Source: Acidobacteriota bacterium
GTDB lineage: Bacteria > Acidobacteriota > Thermoanaerobaculia > Multivoradales > Multivoraceae
DNA: 64,000 bases
Direction: 5' to 3'
Assembly (NCBI GenBank): GCA_029263415.1
Contig: JAJCXN010000056.1
Coordinates: forward strand, 62,001-126,000
Shown: positions 9,929-20,265 of the stretch, piece by piece
Position numbering within the stretch: position 1 is the stretch's first letter
How the letters are laid out: each line of letters starts with the position of its first letter
Translations under genes and position numbers: made by a program
The notes under the pieces: generated by a model
Told to the model about the DNA's origin: nothing
The model's input: the letters and a program-made list of their open reading frames with translations, nothing else
Databases searched by the model: none

Positions 9929-11806
9929 CTACAGCACCCCCTGCAAATCACAGAACCGCCGAAACCTCGAATCCTCCCGCCCCCGCAACTCAGCAAACGT
10001 CCCTTCCTCCACCAACCGACCACAATCCAAGAACGCAATCCGATCAGCCTTCCGAACCGTCGCCAATCGATGTGACACCACCACCAGCGTGACCTGCCCT
10101 CGTAACTCCTCCAACGTCCGCTGAATCCGATCCTCGGACTCAGCATCCAGAGCACTGGTCGGCTCATCCAGCAACAACAACCGAGGCCGTCGCACGAGTT
10201 CCCGCGCGATTGCCAGCAACTGCGATTGCCCACCTGAGAGAGGTTGTCCCTCTTCGCCAACGATCGTGTCGTAGCCGGCTGGGAGGTTACGGATGAATTC
10301 ATCGCAGTGAGCGTCCCGTGCTGCATCCTCAATCCGCTGCTGAGAGACGTTGCCATTGCCGAGCCTGAGGTTCTCTGCGACCGTGCCCTGGAATACAAGC
10401 GGGTTTTGGGTGACGTAACCAAGGCCCGTGCGCAGTGCCCCAATGTTGGTGTCGTCAATGGCCACGCCGGCCACCACCACACTCCCCTCACTTGGCGGCA
10501 ACAGACCAGCCATCACATCCAGCAGAGTGGTCTTGCCGGCGCCTGACTCGCCGACGACAGCGACAAACGACCCAGGTTCGACCGTCCAATCGAGCCTTCT
10601 CAATACTTCACGCTCGGTTCCATTGCCATCATTGGACCGGTAGGCCCTTCGACTCTGATCCGAGTACCGGTAACTAAGCGCAGAGACTTTGAGACATGGC
10701 GATGCGTCGCCAAACACCCGCTCGTAGCCACCGTCCTCATTGCTCGCGCTGACCGCTGGCCTTTGAGCAGCCAGAAGCTGCCCTTTTCGTGTTTCCAGAA
10801 TCTGGATTGAGCCGCGCACTTGAGAGTAGACCTGCCAGTTCATCTGGAACAGATCCAACTCCATTACACAACGGTAGAGGAAGAGTAGCGACGCAACCAA
10901 GATGCTCAACTCCAGTGAGAACACCTGATGGGCAAGGTAGAGAACACCGCACATGGTCGCCACCACAAGAGGCTCCTGAACTGCTCTTTGTAGTGCCGCC
11001 AGCATTCCCTGCCTCCTTCCTACTGAGAGTGAGGCGCGGGCGTCCTGTGTCACGCGGTCTTTCATCGCCTCGAAGCGGCCCGTTGCACGCAAAAATTTGA
11101 CCGAGCGCACGGCTTCAGCAACCCGGATCGAGTAGTTGGCCAGTCGTTTGCTGCTCTCCTGCGATGCGCTTTGCGACCGGTCGATGATGCGCCTCACTAA
11201 CCAGGTGGACGACGCCGCAAGAACCAAAAAGAACACGCCGATCTCTGGTGCGAGAAAGAACGCTGAAGCTGCAAGCATGATCACCTTGAGAAGCAAACTG
11301 AACGCGAAGGTGTAGGTGTGCAGGGCACGAATGACTTGAGCGAGTTCGGTAGCCATCTCATGTGCGAGACGGGGCCCTTGTCCAACCAAGACTGGGTAGT
11401 CGGCGCGACCGACCAACTCCAAGAACTCAGTGCGAGCGCGAAAGCCGAACTCGTGCAAGGTCAGGTTTCGATAGGCGGTAGACACAAACGCGACTACGCC
11501 CTTGAACGCAAAGAGTCCGGCGATCACCAGTAACACGCCGCCGAGGTCAAGGGCGCCAGTTGCCGAAGCCAACATGCGTGCCGCTGTCCCGTTGGCGACT
11601 GCTCCGCCAACCCCTTGTTCGCTCGCAAAGCCAGCCACCTCGAGCAACGGGATGAACATGAGAATGCCGAGACCCTCCAAGATCGCTTCGACAATGCCAA
11701 GCCCCACCAGCACGAAGAACCGCCAGCCCAGGTGAGACCAGACCATTCCGAAGTCATCCAGAAACGGCAGCCGGGACCAGACACCTGTTCCACTCTCAGG
11801 CGGCAT
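9929..11806 (-). CDS. ABC transporter, fused permease and ATP-binding domains (start set at MPPESGTGVW; ORF extends to 11998)
   Basis: Walker A GESGAGKTT, signature LSGGQSQ, Walker B LLLLDEPTSALD, N-terminal TM region. Confidence 0.93.
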   Translation of the reverse strand: MPPESGTGVWSRLPFLDDFGMVWSHLGWRFFVLVGLGIVEAILEGLGILMFIPLLEVAGFASEQGVGGAVANGTAARMLASATGALDLGGVLLVIAGLFAFKGVVAFVSTAYRNLTLHEFGFRARTEFLELVGRADYPVLVGQGPRLAHEMATELAQVIRALHTYTFAFSLLLKVIMLAASAFFLAPEIGVFFLVLAASSTWLVRRIIDRSQSASQESSKRLANYSIRVAEAVRSVKFLRATGRFEAMKDRVTQDARASLSVGRRQGMLAALQRAVQEPLVVATMCGVLYLAHQVFSLELSILVASLLFLYRCVMELDLFQMNWQVYSQVRGSIQILETRKGQLLAAQRPAVSASNEDGGYERVFGDASPCLKVSALSYRYSDQSRRAYRSNDGNGTEREVLRRLDWTVEPGSFVAVVGESGAGKTTLLDVMAGLLPPSEGSVVVAGVAIDDTNIGALRTGLGYVTQNPLVFQGTVAENLRLGNGNVSQQRIEDAARDAHCDEFIRNLPAGYDTIVGEEGQPLSGGQSQLLAIARELVRRPRLLLLDEPTSALDAESEDRIQRTLEELRGQVTLVVVSHRLATVRKADRIAFLDCGRLVEEGTFAELRGREDSRFRRFCDLQGVL

Positions 11807-12034
11807 TCCTGACGGGCGTTCTAGCTTAGGTGTCGAAGACTCCGGAGGCGGGGACGAGGAGGGCAAAAGGTGGATCTCGCAGAACAGTTGATGGCGTGAC
11901 ACGTCGTGCCGGGGATGGTACCCGGTAACGGTCAGCCGAGGCTCGTCTTCGGCAATCGGCGATACAGTCTCAAGCCGAGCGCTCGGCGCCCGTATCACTC
12001 GAACCTATTGGATAGATCAGGAGAAGCTCAGCTC

Positions 12035-13525
12035 ATGTCGAAATATGTTCTTGCCTTGGATCAAGGTACGACCTCGAGTCGGTCCATTCTCTTCCGCAAG
12101 AACGGCAAGAGTGTCGCTGTTGCGCAGAAGGAGTTTCCCCAACTGTTCCCATCCCCGGGGCATGTTGAGCACGACCCAGAAGCCATTTGGAAAACCCAGC
12201 TCGCAACTGCGAAGAACGTCCTGCGCAAGGCCAAAGCCAAGGCTGGCGACGTGGCTGCCATCGGCATCACCAATCAGCGGGAGACAGTTGTCCTGTGGGA
12301 CAAGAGCACAGGCAAGCCGATTGACAACGCCTACGTCTGGCAATCGAGAATCACCGCCAAGCTGTGCGATCGACTGAAGGCCAAAGGGCTCGAGCCCATG
12401 GTCACCAAAAAGACGGGCCTCGTCCTTGACCCTTACTTCTCGGGCACCAAAATCAAGTACCTGCTCGATAAACACAAGCTCCGTGCGCGCGCCCGCAAGG
12501 GCGAGATCTTGTGCGGCACCATCGACACCTTTCTCTTGTGGCGCCTCACTGGAGGCCAGGTGCACGCCACCGACCCGTCGAACGCCAGTCGCACGTTGCT
12601 GTTCAACATCCATACTCAGAAGTGGGACGACGAATTGCTCAAGATGCTTGGTGTGCCGCGCGCAATGCTGCCCGAGGTGCGCGACTCTTCAGGCGACTTT
12701 GGCGTCACCGACAAGAAGCTCTTCGGTTCTGAGATCCCAATCGCCGGGATCGCCGGTGATCAGCAAGCCGCCACCTTCGGCCAAGGCTGCTTTCAACCTG
12801 GCATGGTCAAAAACACCTATGGCACCGGCTGCTTCCTACTGATGAACACAGGATCCAAGCCGGTGCCCTCATCCAACGGCCTATTGACCACAGTCGGTTG
12901 GCGGATCAACGGTGAGACGACCTACTGTTTAGAGGGTTCAGTCTTCGTTGGCGGCGCTGCGGTGCAGTGGCTGCGTGACGGTCTAGGCTTGATAAAGAAG
13001 TCCTCAGATGTAGAGAAACTCGCCGCCACCGAGCCGGATGCTGGCGGCACCTACTTGGTCCCAGCGTTCGTGGGTCTGGGTGCGCCCTACTGGGACCCCT
13101 ATGCCCGCGGCATCTACGTCGGCATCGAACGCGGCACCACCGCTGGGCATATGGCGCGTGCCACTGTCGAGTCGATGGCCTACCAAACGGCTGATGTGGT
13201 CAAAGCAATGGCCCAAGACTCGGGCCTCAGACTACGCGGACTCAGAGTCGATGGCGGCGCGACGACCAACGACGCCTTGATGCAGTTTCAGTCCAATCTA
13301 CTGGGCACCCGCCTCAAGCGACCGTTGGTTGCTGAAACCACCGCGTTGGGCGCTGCTTACCTCGCCGGCCTCGCAGTCGGCTTCTGGAAGACCCAAAAAG
13401 ACGTGACCAGCAACTGGGCTCTCGATCGCGAGTTCGCCCCCAAGATGACACCTGCTCAACGACGCAAAGGGCTCGCCGGCTGGGCTTCGGCAGTTGAACG
13501 AAGCAAAGCGTGGATCAAGCCTTAA
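12035..13525 (+). CDS. glpK: Glycerol kinase (ATG preceded by aggag)
   Basis: [68 protein letters not shown]. Confidence 0.97.
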   Translation: MSKYVLALDQGTTSSRSILFRKNGKSVAVAQKEFPQLFPSPGHVEHDPEAIWKTQLATAKNVLRKAKAKAGDVAAIGITNQRETVVLWDKSTGKPIDNAYVWQSRITAKLCDRLKAKGLEPMVTKKTGLVLDPYFSGTKIKYLLDKHKLRARARKGEILCGTIDTFLLWRLTGGQVHATDPSNASRTLLFNIHTQKWDDELLKMLGVPRAMLPEVRDSSGDFGVTDKKLFGSEIPIAGIAGDQQAATFGQGCFQPGMVKNTYGTGCFLLMNTGSKPVPSSNGLLTTVGWRINGETTYCLEGSVFVGGAAVQWLRDGLGLIKKSSDVEKLAATEPDAGGTYLVPAFVGLGAPYWDPYARGIYVGIERGTTAGHMARATVESMAYQTADVVKAMAQDSGLRLRGLRVDGGATTNDALMQFQSNLLGTRLKRPLVAETTALGAAYLAGLAVGFWKTQKDVTSNWALDREFAPKMTPAQRRKGLAGWASAVERSKAWIKP

Positions 13526-13532
13526 GGGCGCA

Positions 13533-14957
13533 ATGAGTATCGATAACGTACTTCTCGGCTTTCATGGCGCCGCGCGCACCGTCACCGGTTCGCGCTACTT
13601 ACTGCATGCCTGCGGCCAACGCACGGGCATCGACGCTGGCATCTTCCAAGGGTACAGGTCCCTGCGAAGACTCAACTGGCGTGAACCGCCGTACCCGGCC
13701 CATACGGTGGACCGGATTCTCCTGACCCACGCGCACATCGATCACATCGGCTTCTTGCCGCGGTTGGTGCGCAACGGGTTCAAGGGTCCGATCCTGTGCA
13801 CAGATGCAAGTGCCGAGTTGGTCCGCCTGCTGCTGATGGACTCCGCAAAGATCCAAGAAGAAGACGCCCGTCACGCCAACAAATACAGGTACAGCAAACA
13901 TAGCCCTGCCCTCCCGCTCTACTCCTCTCAAGACGCCAAGGCTACGCTCAAGCAGCTGGAGGTGATCGACCCGAACGGGTGGGTCGACGTGGGTCCTCGA
14001 CTACGCGCCCGTTGGACCGGCGCCGGCCACATCCTCGGATCGTGCTCGATCGAGATCGAGATCACCGCCAACCGTGGCAACACTGGGACCATCGTCTTTT
14101 CCGGCGACATTGGCCGCTACGACATGCCGCTTCATCCAGACCCGCAACCGCGTCCAGAATCTCAAGTTCTGGTCTGTGAATCGACCTACGGCGGTCGCAA
14201 TCACGACCTGGATGTCTCTGTGGACGACCAAATGGCAACCGCGATCAGTCGTTGCCTAGAGCGCCGTGGCACTGTGCTGATTCCTGCATTTGCGGTCGGC
14301 CGATCCCAGCAACTCACTTTCATCCTGCGCCGATTGATGCTGGAGGGCCGCATTCCTCAAGCAAGGGTACACATTGATAGTCCGATGGCGGTTAACGCAA
14401 CCGGGATCTATGGCCGTCACATGGACGAGCACCACCTCGACGCTGATGTCTTCGAAGACGGTCGCCAGGTGCTCTTTCCTGACGATGTCGAGCTGCACAA
14501 AACAGCCAAGCATTCCAAAGAACTCAACCGCATGCGAGGCCCACGCATCATCATTTCCGCATCCGGCATGCTCACCGCGGGCCGGGTCCTCCACCATCTC
14601 AAGCGTCTGGTGGGCGATCGTAAGAACTTGGTCGTCCTGGCCGGCTATCAAGCACCGGGCACACGCGGGCGAGCGATTCTTGAAGGCCAGCGTACGGTGC
14701 GCATTCACGGCCAGGATCTCGCCGTTCGTGCTGAGTGCGTCTCGCTACACGGACTCTCGGCCCATGCCGGGCAAAGCGAACTCATGCGCTGGGCAGCCTC
14801 CTGCGAGACCAAACCGCGTCAAACCTTCTTGACCCACGGCGAGCCCGAGGCGGCTTGGGCACTCGCCCACAAGATGGAGCGCGAGCTGGGTTGGAACGTG
14901 GATCTACCCGAACTCGATCAAACGCTGGACATCACCGACGCGCTAGGGCTGGGCTGA
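13533..14957 (+). CDS. Beta-CASP metallo-beta-lactamase-fold hydrolase (RNA exonuclease/CPSF-like family)
   Basis: GAARTVTGSRYLL, LTHAHIDHIGFLP, GAGHILGSCSIEIE, FSGDIGRYDMP, IISASGMLTAGRVLHHL. Confidence 0.92.
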   Translation: MSIDNVLLGFHGAARTVTGSRYLLHACGQRTGIDAGIFQGYRSLRRLNWREPPYPAHTVDRILLTHAHIDHIGFLPRLVRNGFKGPILCTDASAELVRLLLMDSAKIQEEDARHANKYRYSKHSPALPLYSSQDAKATLKQLEVIDPNGWVDVGPRLRARWTGAGHILGSCSIEIEITANRGNTGTIVFSGDIGRYDMPLHPDPQPRPESQVLVCESTYGGRNHDLDVSVDDQMATAISRCLERRGTVLIPAFAVGRSQQLTFILRRLMLEGRIPQARVHIDSPMAVNATGIYGRHMDEHHLDADVFEDGRQVLFPDDVELHKTAKHSKELNRMRGPRIIISASGMLTAGRVLHHLKRLVGDRKNLVVLAGYQAPGTRGRAILEGQRTVRIHGQDLAVRAECVSLHGLSAHAGQSELMRWAASCETKPRQTFLTHGEPEAAWALAHKMERELGWNVDLPELDQTLDITDALGLG

Positions 14958-15023
14958 TTCGGTCTGGGCCTGATTCGGTCTGGGGTTGTTCGCTCTGCTA
15001 CTGATTCGCTTAGGATTCGCTCT
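14951..15023. repeat. Degenerate ~15-bp tandem repeats (gggctgattcggtct-like) spanning the stop codon of the MBL gene
   Basis: gggctgattcggtct / gggcctgattcggtct / ggggttgttcgctct / gctactgattcgctt / aggattcgctct. Confidence 0.85.
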
Positions 15024-15208
15024 AGGTTCGAGTCAGGGCCGGCAATCTCTCGCTACTTCTGTGACATGGGATTGAATCAAGACTGTAGAACGACGGCGTG
15101 TAATTCAACGGTCTCAGTTCACTACCGGTTGCAGTTGCCACGAAAGATCACCGACCCGACTCAATCTCAACAGACCCACCTCGCAAGCACTCGGTTCCAA
15201 ACTCAACG

Positions 15209-16063
15209 ATGACCAACGCCAACGATCCTGGCAAGGAACTCACCGCCGCCACCGCGACCGAGGAGAACCGGTTCGCGCGCATCGTTTTCCATTCCATTTG
15301 CAGCGCAGCTTGCGCGATCGTCCCGGTGCCGTTTTTGGACGAACACCTGATCAAACTCACCCGCAGACGAATGGCTCGGGAGTTTGCCGCCGCTCGCGAA
15401 CTCGAACTCAGCGCCGCTGACGTGGCGGCTCTCTCAGGTACAGAATCGAAACCCCTAGGATGGGGGTGCTTCGGCGCTCTCGCCCTAGGCCTGGCGTTCA
15501 AGGTCGCGGTTAAGATTCTGCGCCGCTTTTTCCGCACGATTCTCTTCTGGCTCTTGGTCAAAGATGCCGCCGACGCCGCCTCTCGCACCTTTCACGAGGG
15601 CTATCTCATTGACCGCGCGCTGGACCGTCCAGTTCCTGGACCGGGAGCGGCTCAGCCGGCAGCCTCCCCCGAGCCCTCCGCGATGGCTCGACTCAGAGTG
15701 CCAGTGGAACGCGTTCTGGCCAACGTCAACACCAAAGGTCTTACTCACGCTTTTCGGGGCGTCTTGGGCGGCAGCCGAACGCTCCTCGTCAGTGTGGCGC
15801 GCACCCTGTCTCGACTGACAGGGCTCCGAGCAGAAGCGGACGACGGCGAGCAGACTCTCGAACGTCAGCTCGCCGATAGCATCCCCGCGTCTCTGGTCGA
15901 ACGCGTAGCTCGGCAGGTTCTTCAACAGGGCGACTACTTGAGACACCTCGACGAGCTTCTCGCCGACCAGTTCTACCAAGCCCAGCCCGTTGCGGCGACG
16001 CCTGCAGACTCGGCGAGCGGTTCGGATCAAGAACCGCGCCCGACCCCTGAGGCCATAGAATGA
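15209..16063 (+). CDS. Hypothetical protein with central hydrophobic segment, no recognised domain
   Basis: 284-aa ORF with plausible codon usage; GCFGALALGLAFKVAVKILRRFFRTILFWLL hydrophobic stretch; ATGA overlap with next ORF. Confidence 0.7.
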   Translation: MTNANDPGKELTAATATEENRFARIVFHSICSAACAIVPVPFLDEHLIKLTRRRMAREFAAARELELSAADVAALSGTESKPLGWGCFGALALGLAFKVAVKILRRFFRTILFWLLVKDAADAASRTFHEGYLIDRALDRPVPGPGAAQPAASPEPSAMARLRVPVERVLANVNTKGLTHAFRGVLGGSRTLLVSVARTLSRLTGLRAEADDGEQTLERQLADSIPASLVERVARQVLQQGDYLRHLDELLADQFYQAQPVAATPADSASGSDQEPRPTPEAIE

Positions 16064-16998
16064 TGCTTGTCCTTGAATTCCCCCTTCAAGGGTTCTGCGA
16101 TCCTTCGACCGAGCCGACCTTGAACGAACCTCAGTCCCCAACCATCGATCCGGGTCCTCGCGAGCGCATCAAGCGCAAACTGCCCAAAGACCTGCTTCGA
16201 CCGAAACCTCCGGTCCGCCCCGGCGCCAAGCCCGACGGTGCACTGCGGCTGATGACGCTCAATCTCGCGCATGGGCGCAAGCGCGGACCACACCAGCTGT
16301 TGCAGCGCAAGCCTCGACTGGAGCGCAACCTACACCTAGTCGGCGACCTGATCGATGAGGCCGAGCCGGACGTCATAGCGCTGCAAGAGGCCGATGGTCC
16401 TTCGTCTTGGAGCGGCAACTTCTGTCATGTATCTCGCTTGTCGGAGGTGAGCGGTCTAGAGCACCACTATCGCGGCCCGCACACTCAAAGAAACTTCGGG
16501 CGGCTGCAACTGCAGTGCGGTACCGCCATCTTGAGTCGACTGCCCATCCTGCAGCAGCAATCAGTGACCTTCGGACAGAACTGGCGCGACAACAAGGGCT
16601 TCGTGGTGGGAGAGATCCAGGTTCCGCAGTGGAACGACACCACGATCCTGGTGGCATCCGTGCACCTCGACTTCTTGGCGCCTCAGGTACGGCGTCGCCA
16701 AGTGCAGCAGATCATCGAAGTGCTCGGTGAGCGGAAACATCCTCTGGTACTGCTCGGAGATCTCAACTGTTCAGCTCTTGAGGACCCGAAGACGCTGCAG
16801 CTCTTGCTGCATGACCTTAACCTCGAGGCCTGCGACCTCCACATCCATCGACCGACCTACCCGTCGTATCGGCCGTTACGACGGCTTGACTGGATCTTGG
16901 CCTCTCCGGAGCTGCGCTTCGCGAACCCGGCCATGCCTCTCGAGGCCCAGGTCTCCGATCACCTCGCAGTACTTGCTGACCTCGTCCCGGCGACCTAG
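16060..16998 (+). CDS. Endonuclease/exonuclease/phosphatase family protein
   Basis: TLNLAHGRK, IALQEADG, LLGDLNCS, RLDWILAS, VSDHLAVLADL. Confidence 0.85.
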   Translation: MMLVLEFPLQGFCDPSTEPTLNEPQSPTIDPGPRERIKRKLPKDLLRPKPPVRPGAKPDGALRLMTLNLAHGRKRGPHQLLQRKPRLERNLHLVGDLIDEAEPDVIALQEADGPSSWSGNFCHVSRLSEVSGLEHHYRGPHTQRNFGRLQLQCGTAILSRLPILQQQSVTFGQNWRDNKGFVVGEIQVPQWNDTTILVASVHLDFLAPQVRRRQVQQIIEVLGERKHPLVLLGDLNCSALEDPKTLQLLLHDLNLEACDLHIHRPTYPSYRPLRRLDWILASPELRFANPAMPLEAQVSDHLAVLADLVPAT

Positions 16999-17018
16999 GA
17001 ATTACAGACGCAGCCCTC

Positions 17019-17046
17019 TGATCTCGGATGTGTGATCTCGGATATG
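17019..17046. repeat. 14-bp tandem duplication (tgatctcggatgtg / tgatctcggatatg)
   Basis: Direct reading, between convergent genes. Confidence 0.9.
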
Positions 17047-17069
17047 TAGTCTGCGACTGGATCTGGGGC

Positions 17070-18758
17070 TTACCCAAGCCGGCCTGCAGTGAGCTCTCCG
17101 GCTAAGTATTCGCACGACCTCACGGTCAACGCCATCATGGTCAGCGTGGGATTGACACAGCCAATGCTGACAAACGAACTGCCGTCCATGACGAAGAGAT
17201 TGTCAACGTCGTGAGTCTGTTGAAACTCGTTGACCACTGAGGTCTTCGGATCAGCACCCATGCGGGCAGTACCCACCTCGTGAATGCAGAAACCTGGCGG
17301 CGGCGTCAGTTGAAACTTGGCCACTTCCTCCACCCCACTCGCTTCCAGCATGTTGACGGCTTCAGCCACCATGTCCTTGGCCATCTTCCGTTCATTGTCG
17401 CCCCACTCGCAGTCGATATGCAGTACCGGAATACCCCACTTGTCGACTTGCGCCGAGTCAAGCGTCGCGCGGTTCTCCGGTTTCGCCAGCATCTCACCCC
17501 AAGCACCGATCTGCATGTGAGCTACGTTGGCGCTGCGCTGAGCATGTTTCCACTCCGCACCGAAGCCTGGATTCGCGGCAGCGTGCTCGTAGACGGTGAC
17601 GTTTTCACCTCCCTGGTAGCCAAAACCACGGATGTAGTCGCTCTCTTTGGTCTCGAGATTCTTGAACCGAGGAATGTAGATCCCGTTCGGTCGATTGGCT
17701 CGCTCGGGCTTGCGACTGAGCTTCGGCATCACTCCTTGCGCTCCAGACATGAAGTGATGATCCATGAGGTAGCGCCCCAAAGCATCAGAGGAGTTGGCCA
17801 GGCCTGCCTCACCGTCGCGTCCCTTTGAGTTGAGCAGAATGCGGGTCGAGCCGAGAGTCGACGCAGCGAGGATCACGACCTTCGCCTTGACCTCCATCTC
17901 CTTGCCGCTAGCAATGTCCACGTAGGCGATCCCCTCCGCTTTGCCTTCAGCGTTGAGCACGACGTTGCGTACATGGGCATTAGCAACCAACGTGAACTTG
18001 CCAGTCGCTTCTGCTGCGGGCAGCGTTGAATTGTTGCTGGTGAAGTACGAGCCGGTGGAACAACCCCGATGACAGGGTCCACAGTAGTGGCATGCAAGCC
18101 GACCGTTGTGGTTGCGCGTCAGCACCGCAGCTCGTCCAATCGTCATGCGACGGCCGAGTGAGGCAACTCCCTTTGCCAGCTCCTCTTCGCCGCAGCTGTA
18201 TGCCATCGGGGGCAGGAACTGGCCATCGGGCAGCACCGGGATGCCCTCCCGCCTGCCCGACACACCAATGAACCGCTCCACCGCGTCGTAGTAGGGAGCC
18301 AGGGTGGCATAGTCGATCGGCCAGTCATCACCATAGCCGTCGTGCGACTTAGCTTTGAAGTCATAGTCGCTCATTCGATACGACTGCCGACCCCAAAGTA
18401 AGGTTCGACCGCCTACCTGGTTGCCGCGAATCCACCAGAAGGGTTTGCCCTTAGCGGTTGTCACCGGGTTGTCGATCTCGTCTTCGAAGAAGTGAGCGTT
18501 GGTTTCCTCGCAGGCGTAGCACCGTTTCTGAATCGGGAGTCGCTCCAACACCGGGTTACGTGGATCCTGTTTTCCTCGCAGCGGCAACTCATGCGGTAGC
18601 ACGTGTTCTGTGAAGTCTTTGCTAGAGATCTCGCGCCCTTTCTCCAACATGCACACCTCGAACCCCGCCTCGCAGAGCTGCTTTGCTGCAAAACCACCAT
18701 TCGCGCCTGAGCCCACCACGATCGCATCGTAGGCCTTTGTGTCATTGATTCGTCGCAT
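17070..18758 (-). CDS. GMC-family FAD oxidoreductase, copy 1
   Basis: YDAIVVGSGANGGFAAKQLCEAGFEVCMLEKG dinucleotide fold; GMC C-terminal NLFVMDGSSFVSIGCVNPTLTMMAL. Confidence 0.9.
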   Translation of the reverse strand: MRRINDTKAYDAIVVGSGANGGFAAKQLCEAGFEVCMLEKGREISSKDFTEHVLPHELPLRGKQDPRNPVLERLPIQKRCYACEETNAHFFEDEIDNPVTTAKGKPFWWIRGNQVGGRTLLWGRQSYRMSDYDFKAKSHDGYGDDWPIDYATLAPYYDAVERFIGVSGRREGIPVLPDGQFLPPMAYSCGEEELAKGVASLGRRMTIGRAAVLTRNHNGRLACHYCGPCHRGCSTGSYFTSNNSTLPAAEATGKFTLVANAHVRNVVLNAEGKAEGIAYVDIASGKEMEVKAKVVILAASTLGSTRILLNSKGRDGEAGLANSSDALGRYLMDHHFMSGAQGVMPKLSRKPERANRPNGIYIPRFKNLETKESDYIRGFGYQGGENVTVYEHAAANPGFGAEWKHAQRSANVAHMQIGAWGEMLAKPENRATLDSAQVDKWGIPVLHIDCEWGDNERKMAKDMVAEAVNMLEASGVEEVAKFQLTPPPGFCIHEVGTARMGADPKTSVVNEFQQTHDVDNLFVMDGSSFVSIGCVNPTLTMMALTVRSCEYLAGELTAGRLG

Positions 18759-18834
18759 CGATGTCGCTACCTTTGGAGAGGTGGGTCGGATTGACCTACC
18801 TGGAAAGAACTGCTGAGTGTCCGTTTGGGAGTGT

Positions 18835-20247
18835 TCATCGTTTCACGAGCGGGCTGACAAGCAAACCAACGATCGGTAGCGCGCTGCTCAGCAGGAGCGC
18901 TTGCGAGTAGGCACCGGTGACATCCTTAGACAAAGCGAAGAAAGCCGGACCGAGCGCACTGGCGATCACCAAGAACATGGTCATCATGCCCGAGATCGAC
19001 CCGAGGTAACGGCGACCAAAGAGACGCGGGAGCGCTGCAACAGTGAGCGGACCATAGCAACCGCCGGCGATTCCCCAACCCGCGACCATGACCCACCTCC
19101 AGACTGGATCTTGAAGATTGGTCGCTGCAAAGAACGCAACTGCCTCACCGATCAACATGAGTTGTACCAACCGCACAATCGGCACACGGTCCACCAAGTA
19201 GCCAACGAAGAATCCGAGCAGTACACTGACGAAGGAAATGGGTATGAACAGGCCCACGGCTTTGCTTGCATCCAAGCCGTTCAACGCTCCCAGATCAACG
19301 ATATGAAAAGTCAAGGCAGTTCCTACCAGCGCTTGGATCGCGATCGCGCCGGTCAGCAACCAAAAGTCGAGAGTGCGCATAGCCTCTGAGCGCGTCGCGT
19401 TAAAATCTAGAGGAGCCTCAGAGGTAACAGCGCCTCCGCCAACATCCCAGCCCTCGATCTCGAGCTCGGAGATCTCGGCTCTTCCTTCGGCTTTCAGACC
19501 TGTGGTCGAAGACAATGGACTCGAAGACAATGCGCCGTTCGCCGGTAGCGCCACCCCATCGACACACTGCCCGATGTCCTCCGGTCGATCGCGGAAGAAG
19601 ACAACAGCGATCACTCCCACGACCAGTACTACGATGCCCATCTCCCGCCATGCCTCGCGCCAGCCGGAACTGTTGATCCACGCCAACAACAGCACCGGCG
19701 CCAGGGAGAAACCGAAACTAATAAAGGCTCCCGAACTAGCGGCCACTAGCCCTCGACGCTGATCGAACCAACGCCCCATCATTGTTCGACTAGCGAGCGT
19801 CAGTAGTCCTTGACCAGAGAACCTCAAGAACAGGAACGTCACCGCAAAGAACGCCGGCGCGGCCCACGCGCCACCCAGGGGCTCACCTAGTACTTTGCTG
19901 AACCTGGCGACCGCAACATCGCTGAATGACAGCAGCCACAGGGTCGCGCACAACGCCAAGCACGCGCACAGGGCCACTGGGCGCACACCATAGCGATCGA
20001 TCCACTGACCACCCCACGGCAACAGCAGTCCACTGAGGACTGTACCAACGAGGTAAGCGTTGCTAAACGCCAGACGAGAGGCTCCGGTCGCACCAAGAAC
20101 CGAGTCGGTGAACACACTCAGTCCCATGGTCTGGCCCGGGATACTGGCTAGTACTCCGATCGTCGATAGTCCGACGATCATCCAACCATAGAAGAACGGA
20201 AGCCGCCCGGGATCGAACGGGAATCGCGGTCCTAACAGGGTCTTCAT
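18835..20247 (-). CDS. MFS transporter
   Basis: About 12 hydrophobic segments, RYGVRPVALCA loop, GWGIAGGCYGPLTVAALPRLFGRRYLGSISGM. Confidence 0.88.
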   Translation of the reverse strand: MKTLLGPRFPFDPGRLPFFYGWMIVGLSTIGVLASIPGQTMGLSVFTDSVLGATGASRLAFSNAYLVGTVLSGLLLPWGGQWIDRYGVRPVALCACLALCATLWLLSFSDVAVARFSKVLGEPLGGAWAAPAFFAVTFLFLRFSGQGLLTLASRTMMGRWFDQRRGLVAASSGAFISFGFSLAPVLLLAWINSSGWREAWREMGIVVLVVGVIAVVFFRDRPEDIGQCVDGVALPANGALSSSPLSSTTGLKAEGRAEISELEIEGWDVGGGAVTSEAPLDFNATRSEAMRTLDFWLLTGAIAIQALVGTALTFHIVDLGALNGLDASKAVGLFIPISFVSVLLGFFVGYLVDRVPIVRLVQLMLIGEAVAFFAATNLQDPVWRWVMVAGWGIAGGCYGPLTVAALPRLFGRRYLGSISGMMTMFLVIASALGPAFFALSKDVTGAYSQALLLSSALPIVGLLVSPLVKR

Positions 20248-20265
20248 CGATGGCTCATCGGAACT

